DNA of 64,000 nucleotides from Usnea hakonensis (taxonomy: Eukaryota; Ascomycota; Lecanoromycetes; Lecanorales; Parmeliaceae), in assembly GCA_013423325.1 (NCBI GenBank), contig BLJB01000026.1:248001-312000 (forward strand), given 5' to 3'. Below, one piece after another: positions 35,587 to 46,507 of the stretch; positions within the stretch are counted from its first letter, which is position 1; the number at the start of each line of letters is the position of its first letter. The notes beneath the pieces are model-generated. The model had not been told where the DNA came from. It did not search any database and saw nothing but the letters and a program-made list of their open reading frames with translations. The position numbers and the translations under genes are program-made.

Positions 35587-37042
35587 CTAAGCCGAAGCTC
35601 GACGACGTTTCAATGCTTTTCCCTCCCCCAGTGTCGCATCAGCCATAGTCAGCTCCATCAGCGTATGTGCTGCTCCAAGCTCGGGGTCCATGGCGGGAGA
35701 GACCTTGATTCGCTTTGGCGATGCAGGAGAATTTATCGACGATGGGCTAGAGGAGCTCTCGGTGTCGGAAACCCCGTCGATCTCAGCTAAGCCTCGCTTA
35801 CTATTGACCAACCGCTTGCTATGTGATGTACTTGGAGAATCGAAACCGCGAGGCGTCGAAGTGACGTTCCTTGGCGGTTGTTGCAAGAATCGGTACGTCT
35901 CTAGGCAGGCTGATCTTGGGGAATTGACTGGTGTCCATTCGATGCTCCTGAACGAGTCAGGAGAACCTGGATATTTCTCACTGCGATCCGAGTCCGTACC
36001 GTATCCGCTCTCCGCGTCAATCGCCTTAGTAGGCTTGGGCCGCAGCGACTTAGGAGGCCCTGCTAGTAGATGAAGGTGGGTCGCCGGTGTACGAGGACTT
36101 ACAGCCACAGAAGATTCCCGGGACTGTGCCTGGTAGGTGGTTGCAGCATCTATACACTGTTGAGTGCACTGTTGAATGATACTGGGCTCGACGCCCAGGT
36201 TTAGATAGTTTTCGTCACCCCACTTTTGGCACATGGCGACAAAGTCCGGTCCGAAAACAGGCACTAGCACGTATCTAATCTCATAGCAGAACCTCGCAGC
36301 CACGGCTTTGGCTGCATCGAATGGCACCCAGTATCCTACATCATGTCAATGAGACAGCCTCTACCAGAATTGAGTCAACACACACCTTGAGCGGAGATAG
36401 AGCCACCAGTAATGCTGTGAGATATGTCCTTGAGCCCTGGATTTGCGATCATCACTTTCGCTGGCATTGTCTAGGGGAGAGGTGTAAGTTACGAAGACGG
36501 ACAAAGGCTCATATTGGAATCGTACCTTTGGGTGCTTCAGGCTCTTGAAGAGCGACGTGACTCTCACCAATCCAACATTGTAATCCCACATTACAGTATG
36601 TGCATCCTTCTCTCGAGCATCATCCGGCATCCTGAAGGTGTATTGGAAGACTATCAACTATGAATGAGCCTCTCTTCAACACCATTCTCTTAGGATTTTG
36701 GCACAAACCTTCAAATCCATCCATACCAGTTTTCTGTTGGAAGGATTTCTTCCCACTGTTGTATGGAATGCGCTTTGGGTACTCTCTGATACGGCCAATG
36801 GGTTGGACTTCGAACTTCTTGTACTCTGCTGCGGTAGCTTCGTCCTGGATTTCATAGGGAGGGTAGTTGATGACACCCTTTGGCTTGCCCTTTACGAATG
36901 TTGCTGCTGCTTTTGACATTTTCTGCTTCTTTGGTGGTGCTACAGGTGGTGAAGACTGCTTCGGGTCTTTCTCGAAGATGGAAGTGCGAAAGCGTTCAAA
37001 TGAAGGTGGTGTTGGATTGAGGAGCGATGCAACAGGAACCAT
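35587..37042 (-). CDS. APSES/KilA-N DNA-binding domain protein (Xbp1/Bqt4-like)
   Basis: Four exons: 37042-36709, 36650-36526, 36470-36386 and 36335-35587, 430 residues. The domain spans roughly residues 45-240: KGVINYPPYEIQDEATAAEY, FQYTFRMPDDAREKDAHTVM, WDYNVGLVRVTSLFKSLKHP, MPAKVMIANPGLKDISHSIT, GGSISAQGYWVPFDAAKAVA and RFCYEIRYVLVPVFGPDF. This is the basic helix-loop-helix-like APSES fold of fungal regulators; the sequence is nearer to Xbp1-type or Bqt4-type members than to StuA or Mbp1, an inference from memory of the groups. The C-terminal half is Ser/Pro rich with basic patches (PKRIKVSP, KRRRASA). Introns are 49-57 bases. An unusually long 3.7 kb interval lies upstream. Confidence 0.85.
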
Positions 37043-37502
37043 GATTGCGTGTGAAACTAGTGAAAGATACTGGCTCGATGATGTAAGACCGTCGATGTCT
37101 GGGACCTGGTTTGATCACCGTCGGATTGAATTCAATAGGCGGTCTGGAAACCCAAAACAGCGAGATCCGTTTGGGAAGGCGATGGCTAAAAATGTGATTG
37201 ATCGATGGAACTCAATTCGACAGTGGGTTCGGCCTCCTTAATACGTCTTCTGCAAAAGGACCAAGGTCTGGGCTTACTCTTCCAGCTCAACGGTAAAGGC
37301 CACCGCACAAGAGGTCAAAGGTAGATGCACGACCCCGTTGAGTGAATAAGCTAGCTCTCAATGCCTTTTCTGAAACGGAATGCTTGAGAGCTCAGAAACC
37401 ATCAAGATGCACACCGCCAACCGCGGCTCTTTGTTGATATTAATGCACACTCTGGCGCGCTACCATTAAACCTTGCTTAGGAATGCAGGATCAAGTCAAT
37501 AA

Positions 37503-38275
37503 GGAAAGCCTCAAGCGGATAGGCGTCCGTTTGTCTGGAACCTGCAGTGGGTCTGGCTTAGCGCTAGTCCTGGTTTTATCGAGGCAGCCAGACGAATGCA
37601 AGAAACTGGCGGTGAAGCGCAAATGGCTGATTCTATCGCAAAGACGCTCGCTTGTTTCCGAATTAGTATAGACATGAGACACTTGAACCTCAGCGTGCGC
37701 ACCGTCAAAGTTGTGTGAAATGATGCTCTAGGTTAGCTTGAGCCCGGTCTTGTATCGAAGCTCTGAACCAAATGAGTGTCAGCGCAATCAGGCGGCTTCT
37801 CTTTCAATATCAGGCAACCTACTTCGGCGAATCACGTTAAAATAGCATTCCAAAGGAGAGCTCACCGTCAAGGTATGCTGGCCTGTCTTTCTCAGTGCCT
37901 ATCCGGGCCCGTGAGCTCAGACATGTTTCGGTACGGTAGCAGTAGTAGTCGGACTGGGAGCTTGGTATCCAGCTTTGGCTCGCGCAGTATCACCAGAATC
38001 AAAAGACCACTTTGATAGTCATGTATGGACCAAGATATTGTGTGAGCTTACGGAAACATTGTTAGAAGCAGATACTTAGGTCTGGCGTGGAGGTAAACTC
38101 CTACAGACAGTATCGTGACCCTTGGCCAGGTAAAATGGAGATGCTAGCTTTGCCGGTAAGGCGCAGATGGGTCAACAAGGATACGGAAGAGTACGGCTCC
38201 CGAGACATGTGGGACTCAGAGAACGTGATCTTTGCTCTGTATTTGCCAATGGGACCTCGATGCACAGATGCCTAA
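37503..38275 (+). pseudogene. Interrupted coding-like tract, possible gene relic
   Basis: Three protein-like open segments lie in tandem but in different frames. 37503-37718 reads through SPGFIEAARRMQETGGEAQM. 37915-38079 reads through GLGAWYPALARAVSPESKDH and HVWTKILCELTETLLEAD. 38087-38275 ends with SENVIFALYLPMGPRCTDA. Between them are shorter pieces such as RRLLFQYQATYFGES. The composition looks like globular protein, but I found no set of introns of normal size and phase that joins them, so decay by frameshift is more likely than splicing. Family not recognised. It could also be a fast-evolving gene whose splicing I failed to solve, or chance. Confidence 0.35.
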
Positions 38276-38341
38276 TCATGAAAGGCCCGACTCCTGTCGT
38301 CCTCTCCTAAAGTGAACAGACTATACAACATTCACTGCCGT

Positions 38342-38959
38342 TCAAAGCTTGCGCTCAACCCATAACTGTGAATCTGCAGCACTTTCACTACCTTCACCGT
38401 ATATCAAATTTAGCACTTTTTCAACTACTGCACCTACCCGGTCCGCCTCTTCAATATCCAGATTCCTGGTAATTGGGCGACAGCTTCACCAATTTGTTTG
38501 ACCTTGATTGGCCTTCTGCATGTTAAGAGGGAATACACTGCCACTGCGCGTATTGCGCGGAGCTTTGCAGCTTTGTCACTTCTAAAGGCTTCCAGAAGGC
38601 AGAAGGCCGGGAACATGGTGTTTTGCCATTGATCTATTGTCTAGCTTCTTAGATGATCGCTTCTTAGCACAAGCAATCCTCATTTGTTCAAACACTGCAC
38701 GGGATTGTGGCCAATCAATACCTTTGATTGTGGCAAACTCCCCAGCGGCAAGGGTTTTGCAAATCTAAATCTGAGCGTTATTCTGAGAGATGACATTCTG
38801 CTCGTCAGGTGTCATTCTGATACTAGCAGTCCAGTGTGAGTCAAACGTGTGGCCAACGAAAACGGCACTGACTGTCTTCGACCTTTGCCTCAACTGATCA
38901 ATGTCTCGCTGGGAACACGAGAGAAATGTTACCTTCCGATGGAGTATGGTGCGCCTACA
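38342..38959 (-). pseudogene. Interrupted coding-like tract, possible gene relic (opposite strand)
   Basis: A frame open from 38959 to 38582 reads through SKTVSAVFVGHTFDSHWTAS and GEFATIKGIDWPQSRAVFEQ with one internal TAG at 38767-38765. The stop sits in a near-duplicated hexamer (ATTTAG then ATTTGC), which suggests a small insertion. A second frame continues with SDKAAKLRAIRAVAVYS, and a third, 38450-38342, reads EEADRVGAVVEKVLNLIYGE and ends WVERKL then TGA. No GT-AG introns reconcile the three. Family not recognised. It converges on the plus-strand tract with about 70 bases between their final stop codons. Confidence 0.35.
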
Positions 38960-39085
38960 CTACTATGCTAAGATTGAGGGCCAAGAACCACCTGATTCAA
39001 CCTCCGCGACTAAAAATACGTAATTTTCCAGCCTCGACTCCCCTTTTCTTACCTGTCAAGACCTCGCCTAAGCCTCTTTCAATTC

Positions 39086-39235
39086 CAACATGGACATGAA
39101 CAACCAACCGCTCGTTCTCAGCCTCTAGTCAACCAAACTCGGGAGCTCCCAGCGCTAGACCCTGCAGCTCTGATGGTCACATTCCCAATCATATTCTTGG
39201 GAAGAGAGGGTTTATCTAGGTACGTACTTTCGTAG
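39086..39235 (+). other. Short coding-like open frame
   Basis: A 49-codon frame without its own ATG reads through NQTRELPALDPAALMVTFPI and FLGREGLSRYV before a TAG. It may be a further fragment of the degraded material to its left, or chance. Confidence 0.2.
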
Positions 39236-40748
39236 ATTATGCACGTTCGGCCACGCTCATCCAGTCGATGTCCAAAAACAACCTGCGGGCGGCAAATGAA
39301 CCGAAGAGATCCAACCATTGGCGGCCTTGGGTTTTAGATCCGTCCATACAGCCCCGCCACATCATCGACACCCAGGATACTGGCAACCCAGAGGCCGGGA
39401 ATGCACGGATATCGTCCGTCCAATGTGTATGCATTCGTGTCTTGCCTTTCATCTTTCGCAGATCATCTAGTAGGAACCACACCTCCTCATGATGCACCAG
39501 CCCTCGGAAATCCTCCGCGACTCGAAAAAAGGCGGCCTACGTTTTTGAGCCCGTGGGACCGGCAGGATCGCCAGTGCGTTCTCCACATTATGCACGTACC
39601 CGCAAAATGCCCCGTCGCCAAAAAGAAAAAGGGGGCTGAGGGTGTGTGCTGGGTTGCGGACGTCCTTTTACATTCGGCAGAGAAGTGAAGGGGGAGGGGG
39701 CCATAGATTTTCGGATCAATTCAAGCCGAGAGCCTCCAGGCAGCCTGGGATAGACCATGCCTTGGGCTAGTGCCTGCTTGAACCGGGGGGAAGTGAAATC
39801 GTAAAACGATTATCGTACCGGATAATTTAGCGGGCTCGTGCCGCATATGCAAAAGACCCTTTTGAGCATTGTAGAATTTGATTATTTCTCTCTCCCTTTT
39901 TTCCCTTCCCTCTTATTGGGTGCCTTTCGGAAGAGGGGGTGTGGCGCGGATTTGTTTTTATCAGGGGGCGGGCAAGAGGAGATGGGGCTTCTCACATGAC
40001 GGGAATAGAATGTTGGGCATCAATCATTTGTTAGAACGAGGATGTGACTCTACATTTCAGTATCAATAGTAACAATAAGTACTTCAGACAGTCCTACATC
40101 GGGATAGGGCAATCCATCCATTGGGTGACGGCGAAAGAGGGAAAAGGGGGGATTTCATTCCTTCTTAGCTCGGGTTTGGTCCTGGACTCCGTTCGTGCGT
40201 TTTGACTCATTTCACTTCATTTCTTTCTTGAGCTTGATGGGCGATGAGAGTATCACACACACGCATGCACAATCTCTTTCTCTTTCATATCCGCTTCCAA
40301 AGGACACGAGTCCCCTAAACAAGTTGCAAGTCGCAAAGGAAAGAAACGAAATATCAACGGCCAGTCTCAGCGGTTCGATGCTTTTTCGGTTTTTTGCACA
40401 ACGGGGTGGAGGCACGCAAGCATACAACGGAAAAGATAGACACTCATAGCTGTCCTTGACAACAAGTTTTCGAATTGAGGTCTTCCCCATAACTACCTAC
40501 CTACCTTAGTGATCGCTGCTCAATAATAATGTACCTTATGTGTGCTCTGCTGACCCCTTCCTCCCCCCTCCTTGAAATCCAGGATCCAGCGCGAATCACG
40601 TAAAGATGATTGAAAAAAAAAACACACAAGATCGACCTAATGCTGCATCCATCGAATTGTTCGCGAAAGGAGAAATGACAAGACAAGGCACGGTCCTAAG
40701 CTTCGAAAAAGTCACAAGTCCGTGCTCAATCCAATCCTATTCAATCAA

Positions 40749-43700
40749 TCAATCATCGCTGTCCCCGTCGTCAAACTGCATCGTGCTCTCCTCAAGCTCG
40801 TCCTCGTCATCGTCGGAAATGACCCACTTCTTCTTCGGCGCGGCAGAGGCTGCACGCCGTCCCGGTCGACGCGTCGCTGGGCCGACGTCCTCCTCCTCGT
40901 CATCATCCCCCATGATCTCGTTAGCCAGCCCTTCCAATTCGTCTTCTGAAGGGCTAGTAGCCTTTAGCGCAGCCTTTTCCGCCTTAGCTTTCTTCGCTGC
41001 ATAGGCCTTCGCGGCGGGGCTCAAGGGCATCTTCTTGGGTTCTGGAAGAAGGGGAGCAGCGGCTTTGGTGGGCTTCTTCGCTGCAGCTTTAGGCTTAGGA
41101 CCGGCTTTGACAGCGGCCTTTGGAGCTGGCTTGGAGGCTTTGGGTGGAGCAGCTATTATGGCTTCCAAAGAATCCTCGTCATCATCAGATAGGATCGTCT
41201 TCCCCGCTGTGACGGCTGGTCCTTTATTCGTGGTTGGAGGAGCGAGCTTGGAATAGTTGGTATCATCACTATCGATATCGATAGCGGGCTTTGAAGAAGT
41301 GGACTTCTTAGGTAGGCCTGCGCTGCTGCCGGGACGAGACGTAGCTGAAAACAGCGGCTGAGACTTGTTTGCAGGTGCGGAAGCTGTATCGATGCCTTTG
41401 ACCATCTTGCCAACGTCGAAAAGCATGCCATCGCCGTCCGAGTCAGAACCATCAACATCGTACGAGATCGGCTTGGCAGCTGCACCACGAGGTCTACGGC
41501 CAGCAGTAGGACGTATGATCTCCTCGTCTGCATCTTCCTCATCCTCATCAGACTCGATCCTAGGCGCTGGCTCCGCCTTCTTTCTTGGAACAGCGGCCTT
41601 TGGAGGAGCTGCTTTGGGCTTGGTAGCGACTGCTTCATCTGCGCCTGATCCGTCCAAATTCATCCACACATCATCGTCATCTTTCGCCTTGGACGGTACT
41701 GATATCAGATCCAAGGCCTTCTTTGCAGCCTTTTGCGTGGCTGTTGGTGCTTTCGCCTTTGATTTCGGCGATGCCTTAGTTTTGGTGGCTGGCATCATGT
41801 AAGAAAGCAGGCCTCCAGGCTCCTTTTTCGGCATGGCAGTCTTCTTGGATTTGACAGGAGCAACATCAAAGTCGTCATCGTCCGAGTCTGTCTTGCGTTT
41901 TCGACCGGCAGCGATATTCAACTTCTTGGAGGCTCGGCGATCCATCCTCGCAAATTTCTTTTGGCGCTTAGCCTCATCGTTGAGCTCGAATCTCCACTCG
42001 GCGAGGAAATCATCGAGATCTCTCGTCCAAAGATCCTCTTTGGAGAGCTTAATTAGAGTATCGATCTCTAATTCCTTGTCACCAACCTGCTTCAAAAGTT
42101 TCTCTACACGCTCCTTCGTCAAAGACCAGATAGGCATCTGTGAGAAGTTAGGATTGCATCCCAGAAAGTCAGGTCAAGGTCTTGGACTTACGCCGAGCAG
42201 ATAGTCATACGCGGCTGCGCCAGTCTGGGCATCCTCTTCTTCCTCTTCATCATTGTCTGCGATAGGCGCAAGCTCTCCCTCCTTAATGGCCTCGGCTTTC
42301 TTAGGAAACGCCTTGAAGCCTTTTTCCTTGAGCTCTTGCACCAAGACTAGCTTTTTCTTTTTTGATACAATGAGTTTGCCGTCAATGATCATCTGGACGA
42401 ACCGTGCTTGGTTGGTGAACTTCTCTAGCTCACGGTGCATTTCAGACAGCATATAGGCCTATCAAATGTTATCGCAGGGCCAGAAGAGCAAACGAAAATA
42501 AAGCCTACCTTTCGTTTTTCGTAGAACTTGATGCGTATACCATAGAATTCTTTCAAAATGTCTTCGACAGTCGCGTATTTTGTGATTCTACCCTCAGCGT
42601 CAAAAGCAACTAGATTGGACGTGGCAATCGACTTTGTTAGCTTGAATTTCTCTTCCAGACCTTCCTCGAGTGCAGCCTTCATATGCTTGTCCTCCATCTT
42701 GATGACGAAATGAACATCGTTATGCGTATTATAGTCATCATAGTCTTTGATCCAAGAGGGTGTCTTCTCTGCCTTGATGATATCGACAATTCTGTTCTTG
42801 AAGTCCTGAGTCCACATGCGCACTGGCAGCTCGGTGATCTCGACTTCGGTATCGCTTGTCTGTCTAATGACTCCACTGAACTTGTACCGGTCAGGACCCA
42901 TACGAGTGACGGTACCTTTGAAGTCTCGGAACCAGGGTGTCATCTCTTTCGGAGGCTCGCCAGCCATCATGAGCTTAAGATTCTCAGCGATATCCTCGGG
43001 GTTGTAATTCGGGATCGAAGAACTCCATCCAGTTCCGATACCATCCGCGCCATTGATCAAGACCATTGGCATTACCGGTACATAGACTTCAGGCTCGATC
43101 GTACGCTCGTCGTCGGTGTTATAGGTCAAAAGCGGCTCATCGGCGGCATGGAAGATCTTTCTGGCAAAAGGCGACAGACGTGTATAGATATAACGTGCGC
43201 TAGCGGTATCACTACCTCCCTCGAGTCGACTGCCAAAGTTGCCGCTGGGCTCGAGACAATTAACATTGTTAGTACCAACGAAGGTCTGCGCAAGGCCCAC
43301 AATGGTGCCATGGAGGGAGGCTTCACCATGTTGATAGGCAGTGAGACCAGAAATAGAACCGGCAAGCTCTACAACTTTCATGTCTTTCTTCAAGTTGCGC
43401 TTGAAGCAAGTATAGAGGACCTTGCGCTGCCCAGGCTTCAAACCATCAACAACAGAAGGTATCGAACGCATATTATCCGCCATGCTGAAGAGGATCAATT
43501 CCTTGTTAACGAAGTCGGTGTACGTGACACCTTTCTCCGAATGGTCGAGATAAGTTCCAGGCTTGAATTGGCGAAGCCATTCCTTCCGCTCGTCTGCCTT
43601 TTTCTTGGAGAATGCAAGCTCAATAAGTTCGACTTCGCTATCCTTCATGGTATGGAACTCTTTCAAGTGCCGGTCCAGATCTCGGAAATAGACCTGAGCT

Positions 43701-46061
43701 TCCTCCGTGGTGCTTGTACCCAATCCCTTGTAGTACTTGTGTTCCCATTTGTGCAATTCATCTTTGTGCACATCTTTCCATGCTTCATATTCTGGCATGG
43801 TGAAGAAAGTCACGGCATCCTTGGGCTTTTTAGGGTTGCCTTTGTAGGCTTTGACGATGGGGGTAATGAATTCGACGAGAAATTCGGGAATCTTGAGGAG
43901 ACTTGGAAACTGGACTTGGAGAAAATTGATGAGTAACCCCTTGATATGGCTTCCGTCGTGATCTTGGTCGGTCATGATCATGAGATGCCCGTAACGCAAG
44001 CTCTTGCAGTCGGTGTACGACGTCTTGTGCTTGAGCCCAATGAAGTTCTTGATATTTTGGATTTCGGCATTTTTTGCGATTTGGTCGATTGGAGCATCTC
44101 GTACGTTGAGTAATTTTCCTCGTAGCGGATACACACCGAACAGATCTGCGGAGACAACAGAACGACCTGCTATTGCCAAACCTTTCGCCGAATCTCCCTC
44201 TGTCAAGATGAGCGTGCATTTGTAGCCATCTTTGGTGCCAGCTTTGTTGGCATCTGTGAGCTTGGGATTATCCATACGATTGCGGCGACTCCCATCACTT
44301 TTCTTGAGAATCTGGTCTGCCTTTTGCTCTGCAAAATGCAGAATATTGGCAACAACTTCCGTTTTGGCAATTTTCTTAAGGAAGTCATCCCTAACATTGC
44401 ACTTGCTGCCGAACTGGCTATGCTTGGTAGTCAATTGCTCCTTGGTCTGTGAGGTGAATGCTGGATTGACGATCAAGCAATTAACGAAAAGAAAGATGTG
44501 GTTTCGTATCTGGCTGATTTTGAGGGATGCGGCTTTGTTGTTTTTCTTTTTCTTGACAATATCCAGCAGCTTCGTGCAGACTTGATCAGCAACATAGTTG
44601 ACATGAGTACCTCCCGAAGTTGTAGCAATCGAGTTGACGAAAGAGACCTGTTGAAACGTCCCGTCTGATACCGCAAATCCAATTTCCCATCTTTCATCGG
44701 GACTTTCCGTGATGATCTCAGACGTATCGTTGACAGCTTCGTCACCTCTCTCGGTTTTGATGGCCTTGGTGTACATCTCCATATACTTTTTGAAATTGTT
44801 GATTTTGATCCTTTCGCCATTCAGCCATACTTTGACACCTTTGCTTGTACCTGCCAAGTCGTAGACTCTACGCTTCATCAAGGCTTCCAGGTCATTATCT
44901 ATACCCGCCATCTTGAATTTCTTGTAATCTGGGGCGAATGTAATCTTTGTATAGTCGTCACCCTTGTTCGATGTAATCGATGCCTTACCCATCTTGCTCA
45001 TATTTTCGGTCCATGTTTGAGTGTACTTCTTCTTCGTCTTGGAATCCGCAGTGTCTAAGGTGAACTGGGTACTGAAAACGTTGCAAAGCTTAGCGCCGTA
45101 GCCATTTCGACCTCCTGTGACTTTGTCCTGATCATCGTCGTAGTTGGAAGACGTCAGAAGATGGCCGAAGATCATCTCTGGAATGTAGATCTGCTCCTTC
45201 TCATGAATTTCGATCGGAATACCACGTCCATTGTTCAAGACACTGATCTCACCCTTCTCTCGATTGATTGTGACTTTGATTGTGTCCATGTTCTTATCTC
45301 GTTGTTTATTGTCTGCGGCGTTAACGAGAATCTCGTCAAAAATTTTGTAGATACCCGGTACAAAGGTGACTGATCTCATTTCCATTGACCCTGATTCACT
45401 GTTGTACACCCACATCTGCTTCTCCTGGGCTTCGACGGACCCAATGTAAGTGTCTGGGCGCTTGATGATGTGCTCCAGCTGCGTGAGCTACAATTTTGTA
45501 AGCTTTGATGCCTCACAGTCCATCCATCAAGGCTTCCTTACCTTCTGGTACGTTTCAGTCGACTTGGAGCCTTTTTTGGCCTTTGGCTCATCCACTCCAT
45601 CCATCATCAGCGAGGCGTCTATTGCTTCAGCTATAGCCTCATTCTCGACCTCACGAAGAGGTTTCGCGCCCATTCTTTTTGGCCCAGGTGCTTTCTTCGG
45701 TCTCTTCGCGCTTGGTGGAGTGTTGGAGAGAAGTGAGTCGTCATGTATAGATGGGCCGCCTTCCGAGTCCTCATCTTCAGTGTCCGGCTTTTGACGCTTC
45801 TTCGTTGGCTTCAGTGTCGTCTGCGACATTTTCTTTGGCGCAGTCTTAGTGGTTCCAGTCTTTTTTGGCGCACCCTTGGGTTTTGGATCGGCTTTGGGTT
45901 TCGCGGCTGCTTTAGGCTTCGCCTTGGGTTTCTGTGCCCAAAAACATGTCAGAATTTGACGGCAGAGACTAATGAGGTCTTGGGTAGTCTACCGTTGCGG
46001 GCGCGAAGTCATCTGAGACATCATCATCATCGAAGACCGAGTCCGACATGAGAGAATCCAT
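40749..46061 (-). CDS. TOP2: DNA topoisomerase II
   Basis: Five exons: 46061-45993, 45931-45542, 45487-42509, 42458-42192 and 42137-40749, 1697 residues. The type IIA enzyme passes one duplex through a transient break in another and is needed for chromosome segregation. After an acidic and Lys/Pro-rich start come the GHKL ATPase (VLNNGRGIPIEIH, GRNGYGAKL), the TOPRIM domain (LTEGDSAKGLA, MTDQDHDGSHIKG), the winged-helix domain with the catalytic tyrosine in TASARYIYTRL (Tyr919 by my count) and the coiled-coil gate. The last 330 residues are Lys/Ala/Asp/Glu rich with many acidic-serine blocks, the usual regulated tail. All introns are 50-61 bases. Long antisense open frames are shadows of this gene. 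Confidence 0.97.
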
Positions 46062-46507
46062 AGTGGGCGCGGCTTGAAGTGAAGTACGTGTAGATATGTA
46101 GATTAATTCAAAGGACCAAGACCTTCATTCTAAAGCCACCACCGTGATGTCGTTGCGGAGAAGGTGAGTGTGTTGGCATTCACTCGAAGGCTTGTTGTTT
46201 ACCTACTGAATTGTTTACATAGCGTGGATCGCGCATACTAAAGTCATTTAGCCGCTATTGACGCTAGCGCGTTTCTCAGCCTTACTAAATCGCAATTGAC
46301 TCCCTCATAGTCATGCACATCACAGCCAAAACTTCTATGATTTGGAGCAAGTGGATGTCACTTAAAATGTAATGACCTGACGAAAACACGTACATCTTAG
46401 AATGCATCGCCTACACCCACATCCAGAAACTCCCCTGAATACACATACATCCAGCTCAGCAGCTTATATAAGTACCCCGTACTTGACTTTGTATCCTTAC
46501 CCTCAAT
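46062..46507. promoter_or_regulatory. TOP2 promoter and MFS gene 3' flank
   Basis: 446 bases. ACGCG on the minus strand (46272-46268), about 205 bases before the TOP2 ATG, is the core of an MCB-type cell-cycle element. The right part is the 3' flank of the MFS gene. Confidence 0.4.

Larger units (their letters stand above)
37043..40748. other. Long interval without an intact gene between the APSES gene and TOP2
   Basis: 3.7 kb, the largest gap in the window. It includes the APSES promoter. Interrupted coding-like tracts occupy 37503-38275 (+), 38342-38959 (-) and 39086-39235 (+), listed separately. From 39240 to 40748 I see no frame worth calling, only short purine or pyrimidine runs, a CA-rich stretch near 40255-40268 and ACTACCTACCTACCTTAG at 40492-40509. 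Confidence 0.5.

Noticed and set aside
40606..41004. Poly-Ser open frame at the end of TOP2
   Set aside because: Reads the complement of the acidic TOP2 tail (runs of GAC/GAG codons); not a gene.
42683..43936. 417-codon open frame on the plus strand
   Set aside because: It is entirely antisense to the conserved TOP2 core and its translation has no family motif; it is a composition shadow.
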